DNA from: Nocardia goodfellowii
GTDB taxonomy: Bacteria > Actinomycetota > Actinomycetes > Mycobacteriales > Mycobacteriaceae
Assembly: GCF_017875645.1 (NCBI RefSeq)
Contig: NZ_JAGGMR010000001.1
Coordinates: forward strand, 3,906,001 to 3,970,000
Length of the DNA stretch: 64,000 bases
Direction of reading: 5' to 3'
Part shown: piece by piece, positions 37,911 to 47,216 of the stretch
Layout: each line of letters starts with the position of its first letter
Numbering within the stretch: the first letter of the stretch is position 1
Notes under the pieces: model-generated
Told to the model about the DNA's origin: nothing
Database searches by the model: none
Seen by the model: the letters and a program-made list of their open reading frames with translations, nothing else
Translations under genes and position numbers: made by a program

Positions 37911-38735
37911 ATGGCTACCTTTGGATACCGCTTGCAACAGGCGATGCGGCAGTTCGGCCCGGTCTGCGTCGGTATCGATCCGCATCCGCCGCTGTTGCGG
38001 TCCTGGGGTCTGACCGATGATGTGGACGGGCTCGCGAAGTTCACCGAGCTGTGCGTGGACGCCTTCATCGGCACCGTCGCGCTGGTCAAACCGCAGGTGG
38101 CGTTCTTCGAGGCCTATGGTTCCGCCGGCGTCGCCGTGCTCGAACACGCCATCGCGGATCTGCGCGACGCGGGCACCCTGGTGCTGGCCGACGCCAAACG
38201 CGGCGATATCGGCTCCACCATGGACGCCTACGCTCGCGCGTGGCTCGGCAACGGCCCGCTCGGCGCGGACTCACTGACTGTGTCGCCGTATCTCGGATTC
38301 GGTTCGCTGGCACCGGCGCTGGAGCTGGCCGAGCACAACGGTCGCGGCTTGTTCGTGCTGGCCGCGACCTCCAATCCCGAAGGGGCGCAAGTGCAGGGGG
38401 CGCGGGGTGCGGATGGCCGCAGCATCGCCCAGACCATTGTCGACGAGTGCGCGCAGCGCAACGCGGGCCGGGACATGGGTTCGGTCGGGGTCGTCGTCGG
38501 CGCGACGCTCACCGAGGCGCCGGATCTGTCCGCGCTGAACGGACCGATTCTCATGCCCGGCGTCGGCGCGCAGGGCGGTGGCGCGGAGTCGATTCGGGCG
38601 CTCGTGCCCGAATCGGTGCTGCCGCTGGTGGTGCCGAATGTATCCCGGGAAGTCCTGCGCGACGGTCCCACCGTCGCGTCGCTGCGCGCCAAAGTGAGTG
38701 CGCTGCAAGAGGATTTCGCTTTCCTGCGCGGGTAA
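37911..38735 (+). CDS. pyrF: orotidine 5'-phosphate decarboxylase, type 2
   Basis: 274 aa. [12 protein letters not shown] start, catalytic Asp-Lys-Asp motif [17 protein letters not shown], and closing [12 protein letters not shown] phosphate-binding loop place it in the type 2 group. Last gene of the pyrimidine set, separated from carB by 201 bases that contain a strong palindrome. RBS CAGGAG before ATG 37911. Confidence 0.97.
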   Translation: MATFGYRLQQAMRQFGPVCVGIDPHPPLLRSWGLTDDVDGLAKFTELCVDAFIGTVALVKPQVAFFEAYGSAGVAVLEHAIADLRDAGTLVLADAKRGDIGSTMDAYARAWLGNGPLGADSLTVSPYLGFGSLAPALELAEHNGRGLFVLAATSNPEGAQVQGARGADGRSIAQTIVDECAQRNAGRDMGSVGVVVGATLTEAPDLSALNGPILMPGVGAQGGGAESIRALVPESVLPLVVPNVSREVLRDGPTVASLRAKVSALQEDFAFLRG

Positions 38736-38760
38736 CCCGCGCGCAGTGCCCCCGTACCGG

Positions 38761-38802
38761 CCTCTGACGGCGTCCAGAACGAGTTCTGGACGCCGTCAGA
38801 GG
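38761..38802. terminator. bidirectional hairpin terminator after pyrF
   Basis: A perfect 20-base inverted repeat, CCTCTGACGGCGTCCAGAAC at 38761-38780 and its complement at 38783-38802 with a two-base GA loop, then TTTG. Lies between convergent genes. Confidence 0.8.
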
Positions 38803-38810
38803 TTTGTGAC

Positions 38811-39152
38811 CTAGAGCCGGAAGATTCGCCCGCCGGAGCCCCACCCGGCGCTGGACCAGTTCGGGCCGAAACAGCCGACGGTCCCGGCCTGGCCGACCGG
38901 CAGATCCTGGCGCACCGTGTAGGGGCCGAGCGCCGGCGGGTTGAGGCTGTAGCCGAAGCAGTCGACCTCCAGCCGGTACATGCCTTCGCCGCCCTTGCAG
39001 ACGCCGTTGTAGGCGAAGCCCGCGTTCATCGAGCCTTCGCATCCGTCGGGCCCTGGCGCGGCACTTGCCGTGCCGGGCGCGAGGCCGGTCAGTGCGGCCG
39101 CCATGAGCGGAGCCGCGAGGTACAGGGGGAGGGTTCGTGCCGTGATACGCAA
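38811..39152 (-). CDS. small secreted cysteine-containing protein
   Basis: 113 aa. Sec signal peptide at 1-31 with cleavage probably at TASA-APG. The mature part has four cysteines (DGCEGS, GVCKGG, DCFGYS, GCFGPN), enough for two disulfides, and ends GGRIFRL. Similar small secreted proteins are common in Nocardia and mycobacteria without known function. Convergent with pyrF across the hairpin at 38761-38802. Confidence 0.75.
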   Translation of the reverse strand: MRITARTLPLYLAAPLMAAALTGLAPGTASAAPGPDGCEGSMNAGFAYNGVCKGGEGMYRLEVDCFGYSLNPPALGPYTVRQDLPVGQAGTVGCFGPNWSSAGWGSGGRIFRL

Positions 39153-39592
39153 TGGAATTCCGATCGTTGGATGAACCGATGACTTGTGATGTGGACCGTA
39201 TCGAGAAGCCCGGACGTTACATCGGCCCCGTGGACAAGTGTTCGATCCGACACGCGGGTGAAAGCGGCGACACGCGGAAAAATTCGAGAAACTTCCTGGT
39301 CGCGCGCGTGACGGTTTGCTACGCGGCCGAAACCGGGCGTCGCAACTATCCCGCTAACCCGGCTTGTCCATGAAAACCCGCTGGTACCAATGCTTTTCGG
39401 CGTTCTGCCAGCAAGATCGCCAGCGTGACCGGGGCGTCCTTCGCATCCACGCGCGCACACCCTTACGACATCGGCGAATCATGCGCTGACCTGGGGGGTG
39501 GGTTCGCAATCGCGGGCGGACGTGGGTACGGTCGCTGAGACTGCCGGGTTACTGGCAGGAGTTGATGCAATAAACGATGAGACGGAGGAACC
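39153..39592. other. intergenic, upstream of mihF
   Basis: 440 bases between the secreted-protein gene and mihF, divergent, so it must hold both promoters. I see no distinct operator, RNA gene or reading frame. The ribosome site GACGGAGGAA precedes mihF. Confidence 0.45.
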
Positions 39593-39916
39593 GTGGCCCT
39601 TCCCCAGCTGACTGACGAGCAGCGCGCCGCTGCTTTGGAGAAGGCGGCTGCCGCTCGCCGCGCTCGGGCGGAGCTCAAGGAGCGCTTGAAGCGCGGCGGC
39701 ACCGACCTGAAGAGCGTCCTCAAGGATGCCGAGACCGATGAGATTCTCGGCAAGATGAAGGTGTCGGCTCTGCTCGAGGCCCTGCCGAAGGTGGGCAAGG
39801 TCAAGGCTGCCGAAATCATGAGCGAGCTGGAGATCGCCCCCACGCGGCGTCTGCGCGGGCTGGGCGACCGGCAGCGCAAGGCGCTGCTGCAGCGATTCGA
39901 CTTCGACGCCTCCTGA
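39593..39916 (+). CDS. mihF: mycobacterial-type integration host factor
   Basis: 107 aa nucleoid protein. Helix-two-turn-helix DNA-binding part: [20 protein letters not shown], then [23 protein letters not shown], with the lysine/arginine-rich turn that binds the minor groove. N-terminal helix [22 protein letters not shown] start. Position directly before gmk is conserved in the Mycobacteriales. Confidence 0.97.
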   Translation: MALPQLTDEQRAAALEKAAAARRARAELKERLKRGGTDLKSVLKDAETDEILGKMKVSALLEALPKVGKVKAAEIMSELEIAPTRRLRGLGDRQRKALLQRFDFDAS

Positions 39917-39924
39917 TTACCAGG

Positions 39925-40506
39925 GTGATCGAACACACGCGGAAGGGTCGACTGGTTGTACTGGTCGGCCCCTCGGCCGTGGGTAAGTCCACGGTCGTGC
40001 GGTGCGTGCGGGAACGTCTGCCGCAACTGGTCTTCAGTGTGTCCGCGACTACCCGGGCCCCCCGGCCCGGGGAGGTCGACGGCCGCGACTACCGGTTCGT
40101 GTCCCGAGCCGAGTTCGACGCCATGATCGAGGCGGGCGAATTGCTCGAATGGGCGGACATCCATGGCGGGTTGCAGCGTTCGGGCACCCCGGCGGCCCCG
40201 GTACGGGAGGCCATGACAGCGGGATTGCCCGTACTCGTGGAGGTCGACCTGGAAGGCGCGCGCTCGGTGCGCAAGGCGATCCCCGAGGCGACACTGGTGT
40301 TCCTCGCCCCGCCGAGCTGGGATGAACTGGTCTCCCGGCTCGTGTCGCGCGGCACCGAGACACCGGAGGTCATCGAGCGCAGGCTCAGCACGGCGCGGAT
40401 CGAGATGGCCGCCTGTGACGAGTTCGACATAGTCATCGTGAACGACGAGGTGACCAGCGCCTGCGAGCAGTTGGTATCCTTGTTCGTTAGCACAAATTCG
40501 AGATAG
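39925..40506 (+). CDS. gmk: guanylate kinase
   Basis: 193 aa. P-loop [16 protein letters not shown]-binding [19 protein letters not shown], and lid region [15 protein letters not shown] are present. GTG start 8 bases after mihF. The HGG at [14 protein letters not shown] replaces the typical VHGNYYGTP; the active-site Tyr pair is partly changed (Leu-Gln-Arg-Ser), worth noting although this is seen in some actinobacterial Gmk. Confidence 0.94.
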   Translation: MIEHTRKGRLVVLVGPSAVGKSTVVRCVRERLPQLVFSVSATTRAPRPGEVDGRDYRFVSRAEFDAMIEAGELLEWADIHGGLQRSGTPAAPVREAMTAGLPVLVEVDLEGARSVRKAIPEATLVFLAPPSWDELVSRLVSRGTETPEVIERRLSTARIEMAACDEFDIVIVNDEVTSACEQLVSLFVSTNSR

Positions 40507-40577
40507 GCTCCGCCCTTTCGCGTGACCGCTCGAAGAACCCGCCGATTTCCATCGACTACCTCCCAGGAGCCTCCCTA

Positions 40578-40853
40578 GTGAGCGACACCAAAGTTGTGCC
40601 CGCGTACGACACTCCGATCGGCCTGACCAACCCGCCGATCGACGAGCTGCTCGAGCGCACGTCGTCCAAGTACGCCCTGGTCATCTACGCGGCCAAGCGC
40701 GCGCGTCAGATCAACGACTACTACAACCAGCTCGGTGACGGCATCCTCGAATACGTCGGCCCGCTCGTCGAGCCGGGTCTGCAGGAGAAGCCGCTCTCGG
40801 TCGCCATGCGCGAGATCCACTCCGATCTGCTCGAGCACTCCGAAGGCGAATAG
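40578..40853 (+). CDS. rpoZ: RNA polymerase omega subunit
   Basis: 91 aa. [28 protein letters not shown] is cut across the conserved core: [14 protein letters not shown] followed by [16 protein letters not shown]. Holds beta-prime in RNA polymerase assembly. GTG start preceded by CAGGAGCC. Placed between gmk and coaBC as usual. Confidence 0.96.
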   Translation: MSDTKVVPAYDTPIGLTNPPIDELLERTSSKYALVIYAAKRARQINDYYNQLGDGILEYVGPLVEPGLQEKPLSVAMREIHSDLLEHSEGE

Positions 40854-40898
40854 CCTCCCAGAAGATCGTGTCCGTTGATCAGGCAGCCGGAGGGGCCA

Positions 40899-42176
40899 TT
40901 GTCTACAGCATCGCGTAGCGATTCGGTGAGAGGCGGTGGCCAGGAAACGGGTGGGCCACGCATCGTCGTCGGAGTCGGCGGCGGAATCGCCGCGTACAAG
41001 GCGTGCGCGCTGGTCCGGCGGTTCACCGAGACCGGCCATCAGGTCCGGGTGATCCCCACCGCCTCGGCGCTGGAATTCGTCGGCAAGGCGACCTTCGAGG
41101 CGTTGTCCGGGAACCCGGTGCACACCGATGTCTTCAGCGATGTGCCCGAGGTTCCGCACGTGCGGCTCGGCCAGGAGGCGGATCTCGTGGTGATCGCCCC
41201 GGCCACCGCCGACCTGATGGCTCGTGCCGCGCAGGGCCGCGCCGACGACCTGCTCACCGCCACCCTGCTCACGGCGCGCTGCCCGATCCTGTTCGCGCCC
41301 GCGATGCACACCGAGATGTGGGAGCATCCCGCGACCCAGGAGAACGTCGCCACCTTGCGCAAGCACGGCGCGATCGTCATGGAGCCCGCGCACGGGCGGC
41401 TCACCGGCGCCGACACCGGCGCCGGGCGGCTACCCGAGCCCGAGGAGATCTTCGCGCTGGCCTCGCTGCTGCAGGAACGCGCCGACGCCATTCCGCGTGA
41501 TCTCGAAGGCCGTCGCGTGGTGATCACCGCGGGCGGTACCCGGGAACCGCTGGATCCGGTGCGTTTTCTCGGCAATCGCAGCTCCGGCAAGCAGGGATAC
41601 GCGCTCGCGCGCGTGGCCGCCCAGCGCGGCGCGCAGGTGACGCTGATCGCGGGCAACACGATCGAGATGGCGGCGCCCGCGGCCGTCGAACTGGTGCACG
41701 TGACCACCGCCGAACAGCTCAAGACCGCCGTCGACAAGCACGCCGTCGGCGCGGACGCGGTGATCATGGCGGCGGCGGTGGCCGATTTCCGGCCGACCAG
41801 CGTGGCCGCGGCCAAGATCAAGAAGGGCGCCGGCGAGCCCGACGTCATCGAGCTCACCAAGACCGAGGACATCCTGGCCGGTCTGGTGCAGGCACGCCGC
41901 GACGGCCGGCTGACCGATACCGCGATCGTCGGATTCGCCGCCGAGACCGGCGACGAACACGGCGACGTGCTCACCCACGCGCGAGCCAAGCTGGCGCGCA
42001 AGGGCTGCGACCTGCTCGTGGTCAACGCCGTCGGCGAGGGCAAGGCGTTCGAGGTGGACACCAACGACGGCTGGCTACTCGGGGCCGACGGTACGGAACA
42101 GGCTCTCGACCATGGTTCCAAGGCGCTGCTGGCGAGCCGGGTGCTGGACGCCCTCGGCCCGCTGCTACGGAAGTAG
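40899..42176 (+). CDS. coaBC: phosphopantothenoylcysteine decarboxylase / synthetase
   Basis: 425 aa bifunctional enzyme of coenzyme A synthesis. CoaC flavoprotein half (1-190): VGVGGGIAAYKACALVRR, PATADLMARAAQG, and AMHTEMWEHP. CoaB half: VVITAGGTREPLDPVRFLGN, RSSGKQGYALA, and AAAVADFRP. Start chosen at TTG 40899 because GGAGGGG lies 4 bases before it; another TTG at 40875 is possible. Confidence 0.95.
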   Translation: MSTASRSDSVRGGGQETGGPRIVVGVGGGIAAYKACALVRRFTETGHQVRVIPTASALEFVGKATFEALSGNPVHTDVFSDVPEVPHVRLGQEADLVVIAPATADLMARAAQGRADDLLTATLLTARCPILFAPAMHTEMWEHPATQENVATLRKHGAIVMEPAHGRLTGADTGAGRLPEPEEIFALASLLQERADAIPRDLEGRRVVITAGGTREPLDPVRFLGNRSSGKQGYALARVAAQRGAQVTLIAGNTIEMAAPAAVELVHVTTAEQLKTAVDKHAVGADAVIMAAAVADFRPTSVAAAKIKKGAGEPDVIELTKTEDILAGLVQARRDGRLTDTAIVGFAAETGDEHGDVLTHARAKLARKGCDLLVVNAVGEGKAFEVDTNDGWLLGADGTEQALDHGSKALLASRVLDALGPLLRK

Positions 42177-42454
42177 GCGCGGATGTTGTCGAGATACCAG
42201 CGATGTCGATGTTGCCCCTGCGAACGTCGTTGACTCGCTGAGCAATTAACGATCTGTGGCCGAGCCCGGCGCGATCGATACGAACGCGGCAAATGCTGCG
42301 CCGGAGACGACGGTTCACCGAATAGTCTCCTGACAGCGGTCCGACCTGGATCGCCGTGTCGATGGTTTGGAATAGTCTGAGAAGGATTGCGGTGTGCGAG
42401 CATCGCTGAATCGCCGTGATCCGAATACGACCCGTTGAGGGAGAGGGAACAACT
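42177..42454. other. leader region of metK, no riboswitch seen
   Basis: About 280 bases. TGGAATAGTCTGAG near 42370 could hold a -10 element. I looked for a SAM-binding fold and did not see recognisable conserved core elements. Ribosome site GGGAGAGGGA lies at 42439-42448. Confidence 0.4.
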
Positions 42455-43669
42455 GTGCGCACGACTGGCAGCCGCCTATTCACCAGTGAGTCCGTGACCG
42501 AAGGTCATCCGGACAAGATCTGTGACGCCATCAGCGATTCCATCCTCGACGCGTTGCTCGCCGAGGATCCCCGCAGTCGCGTCGCGGTGGAAACCCTGGT
42601 GACCACCGGACAGGTTCACGTCGCGGGCGAGGTCACCACCTCCGCCTACGCCGACATCCCGCACATCGTGCGCGAGAAGATCCTGGAGATCGGATACGAC
42701 TCCTCCGCAAAGGGTTTCGACGGGAACTCCTGCGGCGTCAATATCGCCATCGGCGCGCAGTCGCCGGATATCGCCCAGGGCGTGGACACCTCGCACGAGG
42801 CGCGCGTCGGCGGCTCCGATGACGAGATCGAGAAGCAGGGCGCGGGCGATCAAGGCCTGATGTTCGGCTACGCCACCACCGACACCCCCGAATTGATGCC
42901 GCTGCCGATCGCGCTCGCGCACCGGCTGTCCCGGCGCCTGACCGAGGTGCGCAAGTCGGGCGTGCTGCCGTACTTGCGTCCGGACGGCAAGACCCAGGTC
43001 ACCATCGAATACGACGGCGACAAGCCGGTCCGCCTGGACACCGTCGTCGTGTCGACCCAGCACGCCGCCGATATCGACCTGGACAATCTGCTCGCGCCCG
43101 ATATCCGGGAAAAGGTGCTGGAGTCCGTGCTGGCCGACCTGGAACTGCCGAATCCGCTGGACACCGCCGAGGTACGCCTGCTGGTCAACCCGACCGGCAA
43201 GTTCGTCCTCGGTGGCCCGATGGGTGACGCGGGCCTGACCGGCCGCAAGATCATCGTCGACACCTACGGCGGCATGGCCCGCCACGGCGGCGGCGCGTTC
43301 TCCGGTAAGGACCCGTCGAAGGTGGACCGCTCGGCCGCCTACGCCATGCGCTGGGTCGCCAAGAACGTCGTCGCGGCCGGGTTGTCCGAGCGCGTCGAGG
43401 TGCAGGTCGCCTACGCCATCGGCAAGGCGGCTCCGGTCGGTTTGTTCGTCGAGACCTTCGGCACCGAGAAGATCGACCCGAGCAAGATCTCGGCCGCCAT
43501 CGCCGAGGTTTTCGATCTGCGCCCGGGCGCGATCATCCGCGATCTGGATCTGCTGCGCCCGATCTACGCACCCACCGCGGCCTACGGTCACTTCGGCCGT
43601 ACCGACGTGGATCTGCCGTGGGAGCGGACCGATCGCGCGGAGAAGCTGCGCGCCGCCGCCGGACTCTAA
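42455..43669 (+). CDS. metK: S-adenosylmethionine synthetase
   Basis: 404 aa. [19 protein letters not shown] (His, Lys of catalysis), [32 protein letters not shown] all present. GTG start at 42455 with a strong ribosome site. Standard length and order before priA. Confidence 0.98.
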   Translation: MRTTGSRLFTSESVTEGHPDKICDAISDSILDALLAEDPRSRVAVETLVTTGQVHVAGEVTTSAYADIPHIVREKILEIGYDSSAKGFDGNSCGVNIAIGAQSPDIAQGVDTSHEARVGGSDDEIEKQGAGDQGLMFGYATTDTPELMPLPIALAHRLSRRLTEVRKSGVLPYLRPDGKTQVTIEYDGDKPVRLDTVVVSTQHAADIDLDNLLAPDIREKVLESVLADLELPNPLDTAEVRLLVNPTGKFVLGGPMGDAGLTGRKIIVDTYGGMARHGGGAFSGKDPSKVDRSAAYAMRWVAKNVVAAGLSERVEVQVAYAIGKAAPVGLFVETFGTEKIDPSKISAAIAEVFDLRPGAIIRDLDLLRPIYAPTAAYGHFGRTDVDLPWERTDRAEKLRAAAGL

Positions 43670-43682
43670 AAACACAGGCCGC

Positions 43683-46211
43683 GTGGACGAGATCGCGGAT
43701 ACGACAACGACAACAGCGGGACCCCCGATCGCTCGGGTGCTCCCGCTGTTGTCGCCTGCCCATCTGGATCGAGACTTCGATTACCTGGTGCCGCCGGAGT
43801 TCGACGAGATCGCGCAACCGGGAGTGCGGGTGCGGCTGCGGTTCGCGGGCCGCCTCGTGGACGGCTATCTGCTGGAGCGTCTCGAGAAGTCCGAGCACAC
43901 AGGCAAACTCGTCAAACTCGAACGGGTGGTCTCGCCCGAGCGCGTCCTCACCCCGGAGATCCTGCGCCTCGCGGTCGCTGTAGCGGCCCGATACGCGGGT
44001 ACCCGCGCCGACGTTCTGCGCCTTGCCATCCCACCGCGGCACGCGGGCGCGGAGACCGGCAAGAAGCCGAAGGCCGGGAAGAAGGCCGCTGCGGCAGCGC
44101 CCGTGAATCTGGATGCGGACGATGCCGGAGATGCTGCCGAGCCCACGGAATCGCGCGGTGCGGCAGCGGATTTCGGCGGGGCTGAAGCACATTCCGGTCT
44201 GCCTGCGCGCAGTACTTGGGCGGCAAAACCGGAATCCGCGGGCAGGCCGGAGAGTAGTGCGTCGGGGGTCGGGCAAGAACCTGCGGGCAGGCCGGAGAAT
44301 GCGTCGGGGGTCGGGCAGGAACCTGCGGGCAGGCCGGACAGTGCGTCGGGGGTCCGGCAAGAACCCGTGGGCAGGCCGGACAGTGTGTCGGGGGTCCGGC
44401 AAGAACCCGTGGGCAGGCCGGACAGTGTGTCGGGGGTCCGGCAAGAACCCGTGGGCAGGCCGGAGAGTGCGTCGGGGGTCCGACACGAACCTGCGGGCAG
44501 ACCGGACAGTGCGCTCGAGGCCCGGCATGAACCCGCGAGCATGTCAGAGACAGGGCCTGAGCGCGTAGCGGCACAGCCTTCGGGTGATCCAGAGCAGCCG
44601 ACACTCGCGGCAATAGATCCCGCTGCCTGGAGCCGGTACGCGCATGGCGAGGCGTTCGTTTCGGCGCTGAGCCGGGGCAAGGGGGTGCGGGCCGCGTGGC
44701 AGGCGTTGCCGGGGGAGGATTGGGCGGCGCGACTGGCCGAGCTGGCGGCGACGGTGGTGGCGACCGGACGCACTGCGCTGCTGTTGGTGCCGGATCAGCG
44801 GGATCTGGATCGGTTGCTCGCCGAATGTGTTCGCCTGGTGGGGGATTCGGCGGTAGGCCTGTCCGCGGGATTGGGGCCCTCGGCGCGGTATCGGCGGTGG
44901 CTGTCGGTGCTGCGGGGGACCGCGCGGATCGTGGTGGGCACCCGGGCCGCTGTCTTCGCACCGGCGCGGGACCTCGGGCTGATCGCGATATGGGATGACG
45001 GCGACGACACCTACGCCGAGCCGCGCGCGCCGTATCCGCATGCGCGGGAAGTGGCGATGCTGCGGGCACACGAGAGCGGAGTGGCGTTCGTGGCCGCCGG
45101 TTTCGCCCGGACCGCGGAGATCCAGGCGGTGGTGGACTCCGGCTGGGCCCATGACCTGGTCGCCGATCGCGACGTGTTGCGGGCGGCCACGCCCCGGATC
45201 AGCGCGCCCGGTGACAGTGACTGGGCGCTGGAGCGCGATCCGATCGCCAACGCGATCCGCATCCCGGGTATCGCGTTCGCGGCGGCCCGAGCCGCCTTGA
45301 AGGAAGGCGCGGCGGTCCTGGTGCAGGTACCGCGCCGCGGCTATGTCCCCGCCCTGTCGTGTGCCAAATGCCGCACGCCCGCCCGCTGCCGGCACTGCAA
45401 TGGGCCGTTGGCGTTACCGCAGGGACCGCGCGCCGACGAAGCGCACAGTCCGAGCTGTCGCTGGTGCGGCATCGTCGAAGCCGCCTACCGATGCCCGGCC
45501 TGTGCTTCGCGGGCCTTGCGCGCGGTGGTGATCGGCGCGGTGCGCACCGCGGAAGAACTCGGCCGGGCATTCCCCGGGGTGCCGATCCGCGGTTCCGGCG
45601 GCGGCACCGTCCTCGATACGCTCGAGCCCGGACCCCAAGTCGTGGTGGCCACCGTCGGGGCCGAACCGCTGATCCGCGGCGGCTATGCGGTGGCGTTGCT
45701 GCTCGATGGCTGGGCGCTGCTCGGCCGCGCGGATCTGCGCGCCGCCGAGGACGCGCTGCGCCGCTGGATGGCCGCCGCCGCCCTGGTTCGCGCCCGGGGT
45801 CAGGTGATCGTGATGGCCGAACCCGCCGTCCCGACGGTGCAGGCGCTGATCCGCTGGGATCCGATCGGGCACGCCCGGCTCGAGGTCGAGGGCCGCACCG
45901 AGGTCGGGTTCCCGCCCGCCGTGCGGCTGGCCGCCGTCGACGGCACCACCGAATCGATCGCCGAATTGCTCTCCAACGCAGAGCTTCCCGATGATGTGCA
46001 GGTCCTCGGCCCGGTCCCGCTGCCGCCCGGCGCGCGCAAACCCTTCTCCAGCGGCGACGATCCCGCCGAAGTCGAGCGCATGCTCTTGCGCGTGCACCGT
46101 CGCTCGGGCGCCGCTCTCGCGAAAGCGCTCACCACCGCGCAGGCCGTGCGCAGTACCCATCGTTCCGAAGCACCGTTGCGCGTGCAGATCGATCCCATCG
46201 ATATCGGCTGA
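43683..46211 (+). CDS. priA: PriA-family protein, probable non-helicase primosomal factor
   Basis: 842 aa. 3'-DNA-end binding domain at 15-130 (VLPLLSPAHLDRDFDYLVP). The Walker A position is not recognisable (AWQALPGEDWAARLAELAA instead of a GSGKT loop) and the DEEH box reads WDDGDD, as in other actinobacterial PriA proteins annotated as lacking helicase activity. The zinc region is kept (CAKCRTPARCRHC, CRWCGIVEAAYRCPAC). Residues 193-290 are a 14-aa tandem repeat (consensus ASGVRQEPVGRPDS), an insertion between the DNA-binding part and the core. GTG start 13 bases after metK. Confidence 0.9.
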   Translation: MDEIADTTTTTAGPPIARVLPLLSPAHLDRDFDYLVPPEFDEIAQPGVRVRLRFAGRLVDGYLLERLEKSEHTGKLVKLERVVSPERVLTPEILRLAVAVAARYAGTRADVLRLAIPPRHAGAETGKKPKAGKKAAAAAPVNLDADDAGDAAEPTESRGAAADFGGAEAHSGLPARSTWAAKPESAGRPESSASGVGQEPAGRPENASGVGQEPAGRPDSASGVRQEPVGRPDSVSGVRQEPVGRPDSVSGVRQEPVGRPESASGVRHEPAGRPDSALEARHEPASMSETGPERVAAQPSGDPEQPTLAAIDPAAWSRYAHGEAFVSALSRGKGVRAAWQALPGEDWAARLAELAATVVATGRTALLLVPDQRDLDRLLAECVRLVGDSAVGLSAGLGPSARYRRWLSVLRGTARIVVGTRAAVFAPARDLGLIAIWDDGDDTYAEPRAPYPHAREVAMLRAHESGVAFVAAGFARTAEIQAVVDSGWAHDLVADRDVLRAATPRISAPGDSDWALERDPIANAIRIPGIAFAAARAALKEGAAVLVQVPRRGYVPALSCAKCRTPARCRHCNGPLALPQGPRADEAHSPSCRWCGIVEAAYRCPACASRALRAVVIGAVRTAEELGRAFPGVPIRGSGGGTVLDTLEPGPQVVVATVGAEPLIRGGYAVALLLDGWALLGRADLRAAEDALRRWMAAAALVRARGQVIVMAEPAVPTVQALIRWDPIGHARLEVEGRTEVGFPPAVRLAAVDGTTESIAELLSNAELPDDVQVLGPVPLPPGARKPFSSGDDPAEVERMLLRVHRRSGAALAKALTTAQAVRSTHRSEAPLRVQIDPIDIG
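44259..44552 (+). repeat. in-frame minisatellite in priA, 7 x 42 bases
   Basis: Seven consecutive 42-base units start at 44259, 44301, 44343, 44385, 44427, 44469 and 44511. Units 1-6 are close copies; the seventh is degenerate. Consensus codes ASGVRQEPVGRPDS. The period is a multiple of three, so copy-number change would keep the frame. Confidence 0.9.
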
Positions 46212-46346
46212 GGGTTTGCTGCCGTCCGGCGCGAGCCGGTCAGCTGGCCATGCGCCGGAAAACCCGCGTACCGTTGGTGTTTCGAACACGTCGTGGACGC
46301 GATCGGGGGCGATGCGACATGGCTGATTCCGGGCGGCTGCCGGTAC

Positions 46347-47153
46347 TCACAGGGGATAAGTGTGGCCCGCGGTGAGTGGGCCGCAGACGAGTCGATAGAC
46401 CGCCCGCCCGTCACCGGTCCGCCGGCAGGAAACCGCCCGATACCCGCCGGCCATCAGGTCGCGCACGATCGCGCACAGGTCGTGATGCAGTGCGGGGGTG
46501 GCGGAGCGGTATTCCCAGTCCTCCGGGATGGCGAGCAGCATCGAGTCGAAGTCGACGATGTGGTCGGGGACCGGGGCGCCGAGCACGAGTCCGGTCGGGG
46601 GTTGGGGCCAGTGCCGAGCGGGTGCGTCCAGATCCCAGCGGGCGACGATGCGGTGGGTCGGGAAGCCGCGGTCGCGTCCGGTGTCCTCGACGCCATACAT
46701 GTTGTCGATGAATTCGTAACCGCAGGCCCCGATGACATCGAGGTAGAAGTGCGCGTTGGCGGCGCGCAGCGGATCGTAGGCCCAGTAGATTCGTTGCAGC
46801 CCACGGCGTATCGCGATAGCACGCACCTGGTGCATGAGGGTGCGCCCGATGCCGGAGTTCTGGCAATCCGGCCGCACCACAAGCAATTCCATGTAGTGGT
46901 AGGCCCGTTGCGCGTCGAGGTGCCCGATCGGGGCGCGGCCCGGAAAACCGTAGCTGAAGCCGACCAATTCCCCGTCCAGGTAGGCTCCGACAGCAATTCC
47001 GCCGTTACGGACCAGCGACACGAGCAGGCGCGGACTGGGCGCGGGATCGGCGGTACAGAGCCGAAAGACCTGGCGGTAAAGGGCAATTGGATCGCGCATG
47101 GTGTCGGCGCTGGTCAGTTCGCTGACCAGTACCTGCCGGACTACCGTGGTCAC
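46347..47153 (-). CDS. GNAT-family acetyltransferase
   Basis: 268 aa. Acetyl-CoA motif A is visible as MELLVVRPDCQNSGIGRTLM (R/Q-x-x-G-x-G/A). GELVGFSYGFPGRAPIGH precedes it, and the C-terminal 120 aa form an additional domain rich in Trp and Pro. Start set at GTG 47153; ATG 47099 is an alternative. Divergent from the deacylase gene. Substrate unknown. Confidence 0.8.
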   Translation of the reverse strand: MTTVVRQVLVSELTSADTMRDPIALYRQVFRLCTADPAPSPRLLVSLVRNGGIAVGAYLDGELVGFSYGFPGRAPIGHLDAQRAYHYMELLVVRPDCQNSGIGRTLMHQVRAIAIRRGLQRIYWAYDPLRAANAHFYLDVIGACGYEFIDNMYGVEDTGRDRGFPTHRIVARWDLDAPARHWPQPPTGLVLGAPVPDHIVDFDSMLLAIPEDWEYRSATPALHHDLCAIVRDLMAGGYRAVSCRRTGDGRAVYRLVCGPLTAGHTYPL

Positions 47154-47216
47154 CCCCTCACCGTACCCACCTTGCCCGGCAATGGGCCACCCCCAACAGC
47201 TTCCAGTTTCCAGGGC

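Noticed and set aside
42177..42454. SAM riboswitch before metK
   Set aside because: No conserved core of a known SAM aptamer could be recognised by eye; left as a leader region only.
44259..44552. CRISPR-like array
   Set aside because: Units are contiguous, coding, with no spacers of unique sequence, and no cas genes are present.
44113..44568. Alternative frame through the priA repeat (CRRGSGKNPWAGR-type repeats) as a separate repeat protein
   Set aside because: It is the same minisatellite read in another frame; priA continues in frame on both sides.
46293..47216. N-terminal extension of the deacylase by 308 codons
   Set aside because: It is antisense to the GNAT gene, which has a clear acetyl-CoA motif, and adds no domain.
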